A DNA stretch of 64,000 nucleotides from SIG622 sp045652245 (GTDB lineage: Bacteria; Bacillota; Clostridia; Oscillospirales; CAG-382), in the NCBI GenBank assembly GCA_045652245.1, contig JAZRTY010000046.1, forward strand, positions 4,910-68,909, written 5' to 3'. Under the pieces are notes generated by a model, which was not told where the DNA came from, made no database searches, and saw nothing but the letters and a program-made list of their open reading frames with translations. Position numbers and translations under genes: made by a program. Shown piece after piece: positions 1 through 8,687 of the stretch (position 1 is the first letter of the stretch; the number at the start of each line of letters is the position of its first letter).

Positions 1-1003
1 TATCGGTTACCTGCACTTTATCATGTTCGGCATATGCCATTCTGTAAAGTGCGCTCATCGGCTCGCCCTGTGAGCCTGTTGTTACAACTGTGATTTCTTC
101 GGGCTTGAATCTTTTTATTTCGCTTATATCAATAAGAGTATTCTTTGGAATATCCATATATCCAAGTTCATTTGCAGCCGAAAGCACATTCAACATACTT
201 CTGCCTGTTATTGCAACTTTTCTTCCGTATTTATGAGAATAGTCAATTATCTGCTGTACTCTGTGTACATTTGAAGAAAAGGTTGCAATTATTATTCTCT
301 TGTCGCAGCCTCTGAAGATATTGTCAAGGGATTTTCCGACATTCTTTTCTGACATTGTATAGCCCGGACGTTCTGCATTTGTTGACTCACAGAAAAGAGC
401 AAGTATTCCCTCGTTTCCAAGCTCACCAAGACGGGCAAAATTTATAGGTTCACCCGAAATAGGTGTAAGATCTATTTTAAAGTCACCGGTAAACAGCACC
501 TTACCAACCGGAGTGTCAATTGCTATTGCACAGGAATCGGCAATTGAGTGATTTACTCTTATAAACTCTGCAGAAAATACACCAAGTCTTACCGTATCCC
601 CTGCGTGAACCTTACGAAGAGAGGTTGTTCTTTCAAGTCCGTGTTCAACTAATTTATAATTCAGAATTCCAAGTGATAAGGGTGTACCGTAAATCGGTAC
701 ATTCATACTGCGAAGCACATACGGAATTGCTCCGATGTGGTCCTCATGTCCGTGTGTTAATAGAATTCCTCTTACCTTTTCGACATTCTTCTGAAGATAT
801 GTTGTATCGGGGATTACAAGGTCAATCCCCAACATATCGTCGTCCGGAAAACCAAGTCCGCAGTCAATTACAATTATATCGTCCTCATATTCAACGGCAG
901 TCATATTTCTGCCTACCTCGCCAAGTCCGCCAAGTGGGATTACCTTCAGCTTACTTGTTGCTTTTTTTGTTATCTGAAAATTCTGTCTTTTATTCTTTGC
1001 CAT
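1..1003 (-). CDS. rnj: Ribonuclease J (5' part of gene, truncated by window edge)
   Basis: Metallo-beta-lactamase/beta-CASP ribonuclease for mRNA decay and RNA maturation in the cytoplasm. The reading frame is open from the ATG at 1003 to the window edge, giving about 334 residues of a normally ~550-residue protein. The N-terminus shows the zinc-site motif LTHGHEDHIGAIPYV (around residue 80), a later VNHSIADSC and the TGDFKIDLTP strand, then the beta-CASP insertion with the ATFSSNVHRVQQI and TGRSM segments. The C-terminal part of the beta-CASP fold and the tail lie outside. A good ribosome site (AAAGGTGG) lies 5-12 bases before the ATG. It is transcribed leftwards from a promoter near 1300, which would leave a long leader. 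Confidence 0.93.
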   Translation of the reverse strand, partial: MAKNKRQNFQITKKATSKLKVIPLGGLGEVGRNMTAVEYEDDIIVIDCGLGFPDDDMLGIDLVIPDTTYLQKNVEKVRGILLTHGHEDHIGAIPYVLRSMNVPIYGTPLSLGILNYKLVEHGLERTTSLRKVHAGDTVRLGVFSAEFIRVNHSIADSCAIAIDTPVGKVLFTGDFKIDLTPISGEPINFARLGELGNEGILALFCESTNAERPGYTMSEKNVGKSLDNIFRGCDKRIIIATFSSNVHRVQQIIDYSHKYGRKVAITGRSMLNVLSAANELGYMDIPKNTLIDISEIKRFKPEEITVVTTGSQGEPMSALYRMAYAEHDKVQVTD

Positions 1004-1272
1004 AGTTTACCACCTTTCGATATTTTAGTACATTTATGTAAATTCGACCGTAAATAATATTGCCTGTTTTTTTGCTTTTATTAAGCTTTTTATTAAAATT
1101 CACAAAAAAGTGCAAACAAAACCACTCAGCCTACAGCTTTGCTTTTTTTGCCTTTTTTACCACAACAGATGCCGGACAACGCCCTTCCGGTATTCACTGT
1201 GAAAAAACAAACAAAGCTACACTTCGCCCGAAACTTCTCAATATATCTATCACGAACACTATCATATACTAT

Positions 1273-1301
1273 ATTATGCACCTTTTTTGATAGAATGTCA
1301 A
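1273..1301 (-). promoter_or_regulatory. Sigma-A type promoter for the RNase J transcript
   Basis: On the minus strand TTGACA (1301-1296) is followed after exactly 17 bases by CATAAT (1278-1273). The start would be near 1266, leaving a ~260-nt leader before the RNase J ATG. That leader contains a small CCGGA...TCCGG hairpin near 1180-1198 and several U-rich stretches. A 68-residue frame starts upstream of this promoter (1332-1126) and lacks a good ribosome site. I see no convincing gene in 1004-1447. Confidence 0.6.
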
Positions 1302-1447
1302 CATGTTTTATATAAATTTTCATCTTTTTCAAATATATTTACAAAATTATGTTTAATATATAACTTTATAGTTATATAATTAGAATGTTGAAGTGTTGAA
1401 ATCTTCTTGAAAATTTATATATTTACTTTTTTGAAAGGACACATACT

Positions 1448-1975
1448 ATGAAAAAAACTATTAAAATTGCAGCATTACTTGCTTGCTCCTGTTTAATTCT
1501 TTCCTCCTGTGGTAATAAGCAGTCGGTGGCTACAGGTGGTTTTTCTGTTACCGAAAATCAATTTGTTGACTATACATTTGAGTATCCCGAGGACTGGAAG
1601 CTTATCCGTAATGATGGTATGATTGCAATAAAGCCCGACAATGATAATGTTTCTCTTTCCTGCACAATTTTCGAGCCGGACAACCCTTCTATGCTTGTAA
1701 ACGAATACTGGGACGGTTATTTCAAAACCTACAAGGAAACCTTTGGTGACAAGGTCGAAGTTGTTTCCGAGGAAGAAACAGTTTTGCATGATGTTCCTGC
1801 AAAAGATATAACATATACAAGTGAAATTGTAGGCGAAAGTTACACCTTCAATCAGGTAGTTGCAATTCGTAACGGTACTGTTTACACTCTCACCTATACT
1901 GCAAAGCCTGACGATTTTGATACCTACAAGAGCGCTCTCACACATGCTGTTACAAGTTTCAGATTCAAGGAATAG
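1448..1975 (+). CDS. Small secreted lipoprotein, PsbP/DcrB-like
   Basis: A 175-residue protein with a lipoprotein signal peptide: MKKTIK, a hydrophobic stretch, and the lipobox LSSC with the modified Cys near residue 21. It should be diacylated and anchored on the outer face of the membrane. The mature part (FSVTENQFVDYTFEYPEDWKL... TFNQVVAIRNGTVYTLTYTA) has the pattern of the PsbP/DcrB-like beta-sandwich seen in many Clostridia lipoproteins. The specific role is unknown. A ribosome site GAAAGGA sits 8 bases before the ATG. It lies 63 bases upstream of secA on the same strand and may share its transcript. Upstream, a TATAACT...AGTTATA inverted repeat (1363-1380) lies in the AT-rich promoter region. 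Confidence 0.8.
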   Translation: MKKTIKIAALLACSCLILSSCGNKQSVATGGFSVTENQFVDYTFEYPEDWKLIRNDGMIAIKPDNDNVSLSCTIFEPDNPSMLVNEYWDGYFKTYKETFGDKVEVVSEEETVLHDVPAKDITYTSEIVGESYTFNQVVAIRNGTVYTLTYTAKPDDFDTYKSALTHAVTSFRFKE

Positions 1976-2038
1976 ACATTTCCTTTTTAAGTGATCTCTA
2001 TTTTGAATTCATAAGATAAGAAAGGAATACTGTTTAAA

Positions 2039-4834
2039 ATGTCTATAATTACAAAAATGTTTGGTACCAGAAGCGAGAGAGAAGTTAAAAAGCTTGAAAA
2101 AATCGTTTGCGCAATTGAAGCTCTCTCGGAAAAATATTCTGCTATGTCAGAAAACGAACTTCAGAATACAACCTGCGCTCTTCGTGAAAGGCTTGCAGGC
2201 GGTGAAACTCTTGATGACCTTCTTCCCGACGCATTTGCCGCTGTTCGTGAAGCTTCCTGGCGTGTACTTGGAAAACGCCATTACAGAGTTCAGCTTATCG
2301 GTGGTATAATTCTTCACCAGGGAAGAATTGCCGAAATGAAAACCGGTGAAGGTAAAACCCTTATGGCTACTCTCCCCTGTTATCTTAATGCTCTGTCAGG
2401 CAAAGGCGTTCACGTTGTAACTGTCAACGACTATCTTGCAAAGCGAGACAGCGAATGGATGGGCAAGGTTTACAATTATCTCGGAATGACCGTCGGTCTT
2501 ATCGTTCACGAAAAGACAAGTGCCGAGCGCAGAGAAGCATACAATTCCGATATTACCTACGGAACAAATAACGAATTCGGCTTTGACTATCTTCGTGACA
2601 ACATGGCGACAAGTAAAGCAACACTTGTTCAGAGAGAGCATAACTTTGCAATCGTCGATGAGGTTGACTCAATTCTTATTGACGAGGCAAGAACTCCTCT
2701 TATCATTTCAGGCCCCGGTGATAAATCAACCGACCTATATCTGCTTGCCGACAAATTTGCACGTACTCTTACCTGCAAGAGAATAAAAGAGCTTGACAAC
2801 AAGGCAGACAATGACAATATCGGCGGCGACTATGTTGTCGACGAAAAGGCAAAGACTGTAGTACTCACAGCTGACGGTATTAAAAAGGCTGAAGCCTTCT
2901 TCCATATCGAAAATCTTTCCGATCCTGCAAACTCAACCCTCTCACATCATATAAATCAGGCTATCCGTGCGCACGGCATTATGGATAATGATGTTGACTA
3001 TGTTGTAAAGGACGGCGAGGTTTTAATCGTTGACCAGTTTACAGGTCGTATTATGCTCGGTCGCCGTTATTCTAACGGACTTCATCAGGCCATTGAAGCA
3101 AAAGAAGGAGTTAAAATTCAGAATGAATCAAAAACTCTTGCCACAATCACCTTCCAGAATTACTTTAGAATTTACAAGAAGCTATCGGGTATGACCGGTA
3201 CTGCTCTTACTGAAGAAGAGGAGTTCCGTGAAATCTACGCTCTTGACGTAGTTGAAGTTCCGACAAACAAGCCGCTTATAAGAAAGGACTTCAACGACGA
3301 GGTTTACAAGACTATCCGTGAAAAGTATAACGCCGTTGTAAATCAGATTATTGAATGTCACAAAAAAGGACAGCCTGTTCTTGTGGGTACTGTTTCTATC
3401 GACAAATCCGAATACGTATCTGCACTTCTAAAGAAAAACGGTATTCCACACAATGTATTGAATGCAAAATATCACGAAAAGGAAGCTGAAATCGTAGCGC
3501 AGGCAGGTAAATTCGGAGCTGTTACAATTTCAACCAACATGGCAGGTCGTGGTACCGACATTATGCTCGGTGGTAACCCCGAGTTTATGGCAAAAAACGA
3601 AATGAGAAAACACGGCAGAACTGACGAGGAAATCTCTCTTGCAACAAGCTATTTTGCAACAGAGGACGAAAACATCCTCGCACTCCGTCGTGAATTCAAT
3701 GACTATGAAAACAAATTCAAAGCTGAAATTGCTCCCGAGACCGAAAAGGTAGTGCAAGCAGGTGGTCTTTATATTATCGGTACAGAACGTCACGACTCAA
3801 GACGAATTGACAATCAGCTTCGTGGTCGTGCTGGCCGTCAGGGTGACCCGGGATGCTCAAAATTCTTCTTAGCCCTCGAGGATGACCTTATGCGTCTTTT
3901 CGGCGGTGAGAGAATGCAGAACATCTTTGAAAGAGCAAAAATGCCTGAAGGTGAAGCAATTAATGCCGGTATTCTTTCGGGTGGTATCGAAAGAGCTCAG
4001 AAGGCACGCGAGAGTGTTCACTTTAACAGCAGAAAAACCGTTCTTATGTACGATGATGTTATGAATACACAGAGAAGTATCATTTACAAACAACGTCAGG
4101 ACGTGCTTCACGGTGTTGATATTCATTCCACAATTCTTGCTATGATGAAGGATACAATTAATACAGCCGTTGATTCCTTTGTTTCAAGTGAAGTTCCCGA
4201 GGAATGGAACACAGATGCACTGCGTGGATATTTCTATGGTATTTTAACAGATGACAATGATTTCAGATATGATAGCGAAAGTATAAATTCCGTTTCAACC
4301 GAAGATATCCGAAATTTGCTTCAGAGTAGAGCTGACGCAAAAATTGCAGAAAAAATCGAAGACTTCGGAGAGGAAAACTTCGCACAGGTTGAGCGAAGTG
4401 TACTTCTTCGTAACGTTGACATCAACTGGATTGACCATATCGATGCTATGGATGACTTAAAGGACGGTATTTCACTTCGTTCCTACGGTTCAAAGGACCC
4501 CTTCAATGAATACAGAATTGAGGGTGCCGATATGTTCGACGAAATGATTGCGACCATAAAGGAAGGCACAACAAAGATGATTCTTTCGGTAGTACCTACA
4601 AGCAAAATCGAACAAAAAGACCATTCAAAGGGTGCAACCGAAGCCCGACGTGCAGTTCCGACGTCCTCCGACAGTCCCTACGGAAAGGCTGCAAGACCTG
4701 ATACCGAAAGCAAAAAGCCTGTGGTTCTTAAAGCATCCGAGAAAATCGGCAGAAATGACCCTTGTCCCTGCGGAAGCGGCAAAAAATATAAAAAGTGCTG
4801 TGGTGCTGCAGGTGCAGGCACTGACGAAGAATAA
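2039..4834 (+). CDS. secA: Preprotein translocase ATPase SecA
   Basis: ATP-driven motor that pushes unfolded preproteins through SecYEG. The 931 residues match the family length. Visible are the N-terminal FGTRSEREVKKLEKIV helix, Walker A in AEMKTGEGKTLMATLPCYL (residues ~100-115), the DEVD box in FAIVDEVDSILIDEARTPL (~205), the preprotein cross-linking domain, the second RecA-like half with STNMAGRGTDIMLGGNPEF and QLRGRAGRQGDPG, and the helical scaffold. The C-terminus carries the zinc SEC-C motif CPCGSGKKYKKCC. The ribosome site is AAAGGAA, some 10 bases before the ATG. It appears to be the only secA in the window and is followed by two membrane-protein genes. Confidence 0.98.
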   Translation: MSIITKMFGTRSEREVKKLEKIVCAIEALSEKYSAMSENELQNTTCALRERLAGGETLDDLLPDAFAAVREASWRVLGKRHYRVQLIGGIILHQGRIAEMKTGEGKTLMATLPCYLNALSGKGVHVVTVNDYLAKRDSEWMGKVYNYLGMTVGLIVHEKTSAERREAYNSDITYGTNNEFGFDYLRDNMATSKATLVQREHNFAIVDEVDSILIDEARTPLIISGPGDKSTDLYLLADKFARTLTCKRIKELDNKADNDNIGGDYVVDEKAKTVVLTADGIKKAEAFFHIENLSDPANSTLSHHINQAIRAHGIMDNDVDYVVKDGEVLIVDQFTGRIMLGRRYSNGLHQAIEAKEGVKIQNESKTLATITFQNYFRIYKKLSGMTGTALTEEEEFREIYALDVVEVPTNKPLIRKDFNDEVYKTIREKYNAVVNQIIECHKKGQPVLVGTVSIDKSEYVSALLKKNGIPHNVLNAKYHEKEAEIVAQAGKFGAVTISTNMAGRGTDIMLGGNPEFMAKNEMRKHGRTDEEISLATSYFATEDENILALRREFNDYENKFKAEIAPETEKVVQAGGLYIIGTERHDSRRIDNQLRGRAGRQGDPGCSKFFLALEDDLMRLFGGERMQNIFERAKMPEGEAINAGILSGGIERAQKARESVHFNSRKTVLMYDDVMNTQRSIIYKQRQDVLHGVDIHSTILAMMKDTINTAVDSFVSSEVPEEWNTDALRGYFYGILTDDNDFRYDSESINSVSTEDIRNLLQSRADAKIAEKIEDFGEENFAQVERSVLLRNVDINWIDHIDAMDDLKDGISLRSYGSKDPFNEYRIEGADMFDEMIATIKEGTTKMILSVVPTSKIEQKDHSKGATEARRAVPTSSDSPYGKAARPDTESKKPVVLKASEKIGRNDPCPCGSGKKYKKCCGAAGAGTDEE

Positions 4835-4843
4835 TACAAAAAT

Positions 4844-4886
4844 AAAGTTATATGCGTCTATCGTTTTTCGGTTGACGCATAACTTT
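4844..4886 (+). terminator. Stem-loop after secA, possible partial terminator
   Basis: AAAGTTA(TA)TGCGTC pairs with GACGCATAACTTT across a ~15-base loop. There is no uridine run after the stem, so it may be a processing or partial-termination site rather than a full intrinsic terminator. A second perfect hairpin GCCACAA-CTT-TTGTGGC (4903-4919) lies just before the ribosome site of the next gene. Confidence 0.4.
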
Positions 4887-4933
4887 AAATCGTAACATAA
4901 TAGCCACAACTTTTGTGGCAGACAGGAGAAAAA

Positions 4934-5533
4934 ATGGGCTTTGGTCTTATTTGCGCAGGATATTTAACACTTCTTTTTTTCAGGACAATTCCTGCAGAAC
5001 TGCTCGGTTTTATTGTTATTTACAAGGGGCTTTCGAAGCTCTCGCAATACAATAGTTTTTTCAGGTACGCACTTTATACTACCTATGCAATTATCGCTTT
5101 TTCGGTATTTGATGCAGCTATCTGGGCGTTGGAAATTGCAAAAATTATTGAGTTGTCGCAAAGCCTTGAAAACAGTCTCTCTTACATTCATTTATTATTG
5201 CTCTTCCCGTTTCATATTTTTCTTTTCAGTGCACTTCGTACTCTTTGCAAGGAGCTTTCCTTCAGCAAGGGTGTAAGAAGAGCCGTTTTTGCTTCCTGCG
5301 TTACCGTTACTTACTATATTATTTATATAGTTTCTCTTTTGAATATTCCGGGTATCGGTGTATATCTTTCTTTTCTGTCTTTCGTAATGTTTTTTGCAAA
5401 TTTTATAGTTACCGAATCGGCAGTTTACTGCTGTTACAGGGCAATTACTACCGATGAGGCAGAGAAAAAAGAGGAAGAAAAGCTAAAGAGCTTTCAAAAG
5501 CAATTCGGACGCAATAAAAAGAACAAAAAATAA
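4934..5533 (+). CDS. Four-to-five-helix membrane protein of unknown function, paralogue of the next gene's N-terminus
   Basis: I do not recognise a named family. The 199 residues hold about five hydrophobic segments and a charged tail (TTDEAEKKEEEKLKSFQKQF then a Lys-rich end). The start chosen is the ATG after AGGAG (4923-4927); an in-frame TTG seven codons earlier lacks a ribosome site. The first 40 residues (MGFGLICAGYLTLLFF... LLGFIVIYKGLSKLSQY) align with the opening of the next gene (MGLMYIFFGILFFF... FLGCVLVLIGLSKLYVI), so the two are related. The pair lies downstream of secA; a link with secretion is only positional. Confidence 0.75.
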   Translation: MGFGLICAGYLTLLFFRTIPAELLGFIVIYKGLSKLSQYNSFFRYALYTTYAIIAFSVFDAAIWALEIAKIIELSQSLENSLSYIHLLLLFPFHIFLFSALRTLCKELSFSKGVRRAVFASCVTVTYYIIYIVSLLNIPGIGVYLSFLSFVMFFANFIVTESAVYCCYRAITTDEAEKKEEEKLKSFQKQFGRNKKNKK

Positions 5534-5560
5534 TCCACATAAAACAAGGAGGTCAGAAGA

Positions 5561-6910
5561 ATGGGTTTAATGTATATATTTTTCGGGATACTTTTCTTTT
5601 TTACTCCAACAATCAGGACTCTTGATTTATTCCCCGATTTTCTTGGGTGCGTACTTGTACTCATTGGTTTATCAAAGCTGTATGTAATAGAATATAGACT
5701 GCAGGAAGCAAGAAATCTTATCCTGAAATACGCAATCTTTTCCTTTATAAAATTCCCTCTTTCTTTTTATGTTACCTTTTCTGTTAAAAAGTATCTGCTT
5801 CCCTTCTCCTTTTTCTGTAGTGTAGTGGAAATAATTATTCTTGCAGGATTCTTTACTAAGCTCTTTGGCGGTTTTGAATATCTTTTATCCCGTGACTCAA
5901 ACAAAAAAACACATTTTTCCAAGGTTGAAAATGCTTCAATAGTATGCTTTATTTTTGCGATAGCAAAGGGAATTGCAAGCTTTGTGCCGGAGCTTCTTGT
6001 TCTCGGCGAACAGACAGAGGATTACAATTATACCTTCACGGCTACCTTTTCGCAAAATGCTGCTCTTTTAAAGCCGTATGTCGAGGTGTTTCTCTTTGTT
6101 CTTATCGGCATTTTCGGTATTTTTTGTTCTGTGTTTTGTGGAAAATTCCTTATTTCCCTGCATCGTGACAAGGAGCTTATAAATTGCTTCCTTGAAAGGT
6201 ATTCAAGATACGAAATTGAAAATGCACGCACATTAACCCTCAGAAGAGCTAAATTTATATTCTTTATATTCTTTGTCGGAATAATTTTTCTGCTCAATCC
6301 GATTTTCGATTCAAAGAATTATCTTCCGAATACTATCGCTTATCTGTTCTTTATTTTCGGTTCGCTGCTTCTTACAAAAATCCAAGAGAATAAAAAGGCA
6401 CTTCATCTGCTGCTTTATATACCTCTTATTCCCCTATCAATTTACAACAATGTTATGCAGTACAGGCTTTTCTCGGATACCGATATCCGTATTCTCGGTG
6501 ATATGCTCAATATCAGGAAAGTTCCGGAAATTCTGCAAAGCACCGATTATCTTTTGAAAATTTCTCTGCCGGTAATTGCTGAATATTTGCTTTTGGCTTT
6601 ATCGCTTTTCTGTATATTAAAGAGTATTTCAAAAATAAAGCTGATTGAAAATGCCACTACGATTTCTCTTTTTGAAATACTGCTGATTGTTTTTTCACTT
6701 GTATTTATACTATCATCTGCATATTCCTTCATCGGCGAATATCTGAGGACTGCAAACACCTTTATTTCGCAGGATATAAATGTTTTCTTAAAATATGATT
6801 CGCTTCTTGGAATTGCAAGCATTTCGTCATATATTTCCTTTGTACTTGTGCTTTATTCGGCATATAGGTATGGCGACGACACGTTATTCAGTATAAAAAA
6901 TGACGTATAA
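5561..6910 (+). CDS. Multi-spanning membrane protein of unknown function
   Basis: A 449-residue protein with roughly ten to twelve hydrophobic segments. The first ~65 residues resemble the start of the preceding gene, including the GLSKL turn after the second helix. A central region (near residues 120-200 and again 220-290) repeats the helix-loop-helix style, suggesting internal duplication. No catalytic motif is visible and I cannot assign a function. The ribosome site AAGGAGG is 7 bases before the ATG. It is 27 bases downstream of its paralogue, so the two probably form one transcript that ends at the terminator at 6915-6950. Confidence 0.75.
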   Translation: MGLMYIFFGILFFFTPTIRTLDLFPDFLGCVLVLIGLSKLYVIEYRLQEARNLILKYAIFSFIKFPLSFYVTFSVKKYLLPFSFFCSVVEIIILAGFFTKLFGGFEYLLSRDSNKKTHFSKVENASIVCFIFAIAKGIASFVPELLVLGEQTEDYNYTFTATFSQNAALLKPYVEVFLFVLIGIFGIFCSVFCGKFLISLHRDKELINCFLERYSRYEIENARTLTLRRAKFIFFIFFVGIIFLLNPIFDSKNYLPNTIAYLFFIFGSLLLTKIQENKKALHLLLYIPLIPLSIYNNVMQYRLFSDTDIRILGDMLNIRKVPEILQSTDYLLKISLPVIAEYLLLALSLFCILKSISKIKLIENATTISLFEILLIVFSLVFILSSAYSFIGEYLRTANTFISQDINVFLKYDSLLGIASISSYISFVLVLYSAYRYGDDTLFSIKNDV

Positions 6911-6914
6911 AAAG

Positions 6915-6950
6915 AAAACAGAGCTTACAAAAAGTAGGCTCTGTTTTTTA
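6915..6950. terminator. Intrinsic terminator between convergent genes
   Basis: ACAGAGCTTAC and GTAGGCTCTGT form an 11-bp stem with one G-U pair, followed by TTTTTT on the plus strand and preceded by an A run that serves the minus strand. It separates the membrane-protein operon from the convergent DHH phosphoesterase. Confidence 0.8.
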
Positions 6951-6954
6951 TATT

Positions 6955-7977
6955 TTATTTAAGTTCCGGAAAAAGCTCTGTTGCTTTTTCGATTATAAGC
7001 TTTCTTGCATTTTCGTTTGTTTCATTTTTTATGGTACAGCCTGCAGCCTTGATATGCCCACCACCACCGAAGCACTCGCATATTTTTGCGACATTTACGT
7101 CCCCGTTTGCACGAAGGGACATTTTAAGTCTGTTTTCACCTGTTTCGCTGTCCTCGTATTGCTTTGCAAATATACTGATTTCAACGCCACGCACCTCTCT
7201 GAACATCTGCGAAACTCCGTCGATATCCTCTTTTGTAGCACCACAAAGGGCAAGTTCCTCGTCAAGAAGCAAACAGTATGCGATTTTGCCACCATTTAAA
7301 AATTCGGTTTTGGGAATAAGATATCCCATAAGCTTATATTGCGACATGCTTCTTGTGTCAAAAAGAAGCTTTGAAATTTTTTCGGTATCGGCACCGACAG
7401 ATTTAAGCCTTGACGCATAAAGCAGGGTTTTAGCTGTTGTATTACCGTATTTAAAAGAGCCACAGTCAGAAGAAATTGCAGCATACAGCATATTTGCAAC
7501 CTGCTCTGAAAGAAGCGCCTTTCCCGTCTGAGCGCTCATTTCATCGCAAAGCTCAAGTATAATTTCACCACAGGCAGAGGCACTTGGGTTTCGCAGTATC
7601 TTATCGCACGGAACGGTATTTATCATATGGTGGTCGATGCAGATATCAATTTTCTCACCGTATATCGGCTGGTTTTTTCCGAGAAGTTCGGTTGAAGCTA
7701 CATCCACCGACATTACAAGGTCAGCTTTAAAATTTTCCTCAACCTCTTTTGCAAAGCAAAGACACTCTTCCGGCAGTCCCTCGCAGACAAAGGCAAGTCT
7801 TTCGGGCAAGGCGTGTGGACAGACAAGTCTTACATTTTTAGAAAGCTGCAAAAGAATGGCAGCCATAGCAGCGCCCGAGCCAATACAGTCACCATCGGGA
7901 TTTGAGTGTATAAGTATTATTATATTTTCCTTTGCAAGTATTTCCCTTGCACATTCCTTTATTGTGAACATTGGCAT
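6955..7977 (-). CDS. nrnA: DHH/DHHA1 phosphoesterase, NrnA-type oligoribonuclease / pAp phosphatase
   Basis: Degrades short RNA oligonucleotides and probably 3'-phosphoadenosine-5'-phosphate. The DHH domain shows HSNPDGDCIGSG (residue ~28), DVAS around residue 90 and the DHH signature CIDHHMINTVP (~130). The DHHA1 end has the GGGGHIKAAG loop near residue 318, which contacts substrate. The length of 340 residues fits the family (~320). The start chosen is the ATG 6 bases after GGAGGG; a GTG five codons upstream overlaps that ribosome site and is unlikely. An extended -10 (TGATATAAT at 8014-8006 on the minus strand) lies just upstream. Confidence 0.92.
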   Translation of the reverse strand: MPMFTIKECAREILAKENIIILIHSNPDGDCIGSGAAMAAILLQLSKNVRLVCPHALPERLAFVCEGLPEECLCFAKEVEENFKADLVMSVDVASTELLGKNQPIYGEKIDICIDHHMINTVPCDKILRNPSASACGEIILELCDEMSAQTGKALLSEQVANMLYAAISSDCGSFKYGNTTAKTLLYASRLKSVGADTEKISKLLFDTRSMSQYKLMGYLIPKTEFLNGGKIAYCLLLDEELALCGATKEDIDGVSQMFREVRGVEISIFAKQYEDSETGENRLKMSLRANGDVNVAKICECFGGGGHIKAAGCTIKNETNENARKLIIEKATELFPELK

Positions 7978-8094
7978 AGCTTCCCTCCACACAAATTCTG
8001 TTTACATTATATCACAAATGTATTTTGTTTAGGTTGATTTTTTGTAAATTTATAAAGTTGCTATTCTATTTTATGCTTTAAGAATCAGATTATG

Positions 8095-8132
8095 AAAAAA
8101 CAAACCGAGAAAAGATTCTCGGTTTGTTTTTT
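8095..8132 (-). terminator. Intrinsic terminator after the zinc-ribbon gene
   Basis: CAAACCGAGAA - AAGA - TTCTCGGTTTG forms an 11-bp stem with an A run on one side and a T run on the other, so it can act in both directions. On the minus strand it closes the zinc-ribbon gene. Confidence 0.8.
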
Positions 8133-8158
8133 GGATATAATACTCAGTTATAAAACAA

Positions 8159-8446
8159 CTATGCTCTGAAATTGTAACCGCAATCATGACAGAAATAAAT
8201 TTTACTTCTATTTGAAAACCAACGTTTCGACTGCCACACATGACCTTTACCAGCTGCACTATGTACAATTGCTGCCCACCAATCATAACAAACAAATACA
8301 ATAAGGCCTATCATCCATTTTACCATTAACCACATAAAGTACCAAATCCCAAATAAAATCAAATATAAGCATCCATGTTTGTTAGATTCATTTGATAACT
8401 GAACTTTTGTACTACCACATTTCGGACATTTGACATTGATTGCCAT
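8159..8446 (-). CDS. Small zinc-ribbon membrane protein
   Basis: A 95-residue protein. The N-terminal half zinc ribbon (VKCPKCGST, residues 5-13) and the C-terminal half (FCHDCGYNF, residues 85-93) flank a very hydrophobic Trp-rich hairpin of about 45 residues (GCLYLILFGIWYFMWLMV...). It should sit in the membrane with both zinc halves on the cytoplasmic side. The ribosome site is a strong run of G (GGGGGGTG) 6 bases before the ATG. It begins only 20 bases after the terminator of the structured RNA at 8466-8681, so it may be expressed by readthrough from that promoter. The function is unknown. Confidence 0.75.
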   Translation of the reverse strand: MAINVKCPKCGSTKVQLSNESNKHGCLYLILFGIWYFMWLMVKWMIGLIVFVCYDWWAAIVHSAAGKGHVWQSKRWFSNRSKIYFCHDCGYNFRA

Positions 8447-8465
8447 TTTTTCACCCCCCTAACAA

Positions 8466-8681
8466 TAAAAAGTGCGCCAACCAAGGTCAGCGCACCGAAA
8501 AACGCAAACCCCGATTGTCGCCAAACAAACCTATCAGAAACAGGGGTTACCTATATACTCTGCTTATGGAATTTGCGTTTTTACCGAAAATCCATATAAA
8601 CAGAGTATGACTCTAAAAGGGTATAATTATCCCTATAAAGACAAAAATCCCCCTATTTTCCGATTATTCAGTTTGTTTGGC
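8466..8681 (-). ncRNA. Structured non-coding RNA (~216 nt) with an 11-bp pseudoknot
   Basis: This stretch has no protein frame but a complete RNA-gene layout. Reading the minus strand from ~8681: GCCAAACAAAC (8681-8671) pairs perfectly with GTTTGTTTGGC (8530-8520) as a closing stem. Inside are a small hairpin (AGGG/CCCT, 8634-8618) and a long hairpin ATACTCTG...TATGGA / TCCATA...CAGAGTAT (8608-8555). The loop of the long hairpin holds AAAAACGCAAA (8582-8572), which is complementary over 11 bases to TTTGCGTTTTT (8508-8498) outside the closing stem: a pseudoknot. A further GGGGTT/AACCCC pairing (8512-8507 with 8548-8543) is possible. It ends in the terminator GTGCGC...GCGCAC plus T5 (8495-8467). 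The class is not identified. SRP RNA, tmRNA, RNase P and T-box signatures were looked for and not seen; a raiA-type or other large structured RNA class is possible. Confidence 0.75.
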
Positions 8682-8687
8682 ATAACC

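Noticed and set aside
1175..1200. CCGGA...TCCGG hairpin as part of an SRP RNA
   Set aside because: The conserved GGAAGCAGC-type segment and flanking helices of SRP RNA are missing.
1126..1332. 68-residue frame on the minus strand
   Set aside because: Begins upstream of the likely RNase J promoter, has only a weak purine stretch before the ATG and a Cys/Lys-rich end without family resemblance; left out as a gene.
8466..8681. Riboswitch or T-box leader of the zinc-ribbon gene
   Set aside because: The terminator stem is independent of the upstream helices (no overlapping antiterminator seen), so a stand-alone RNA is favoured, though a leader role is not excluded.
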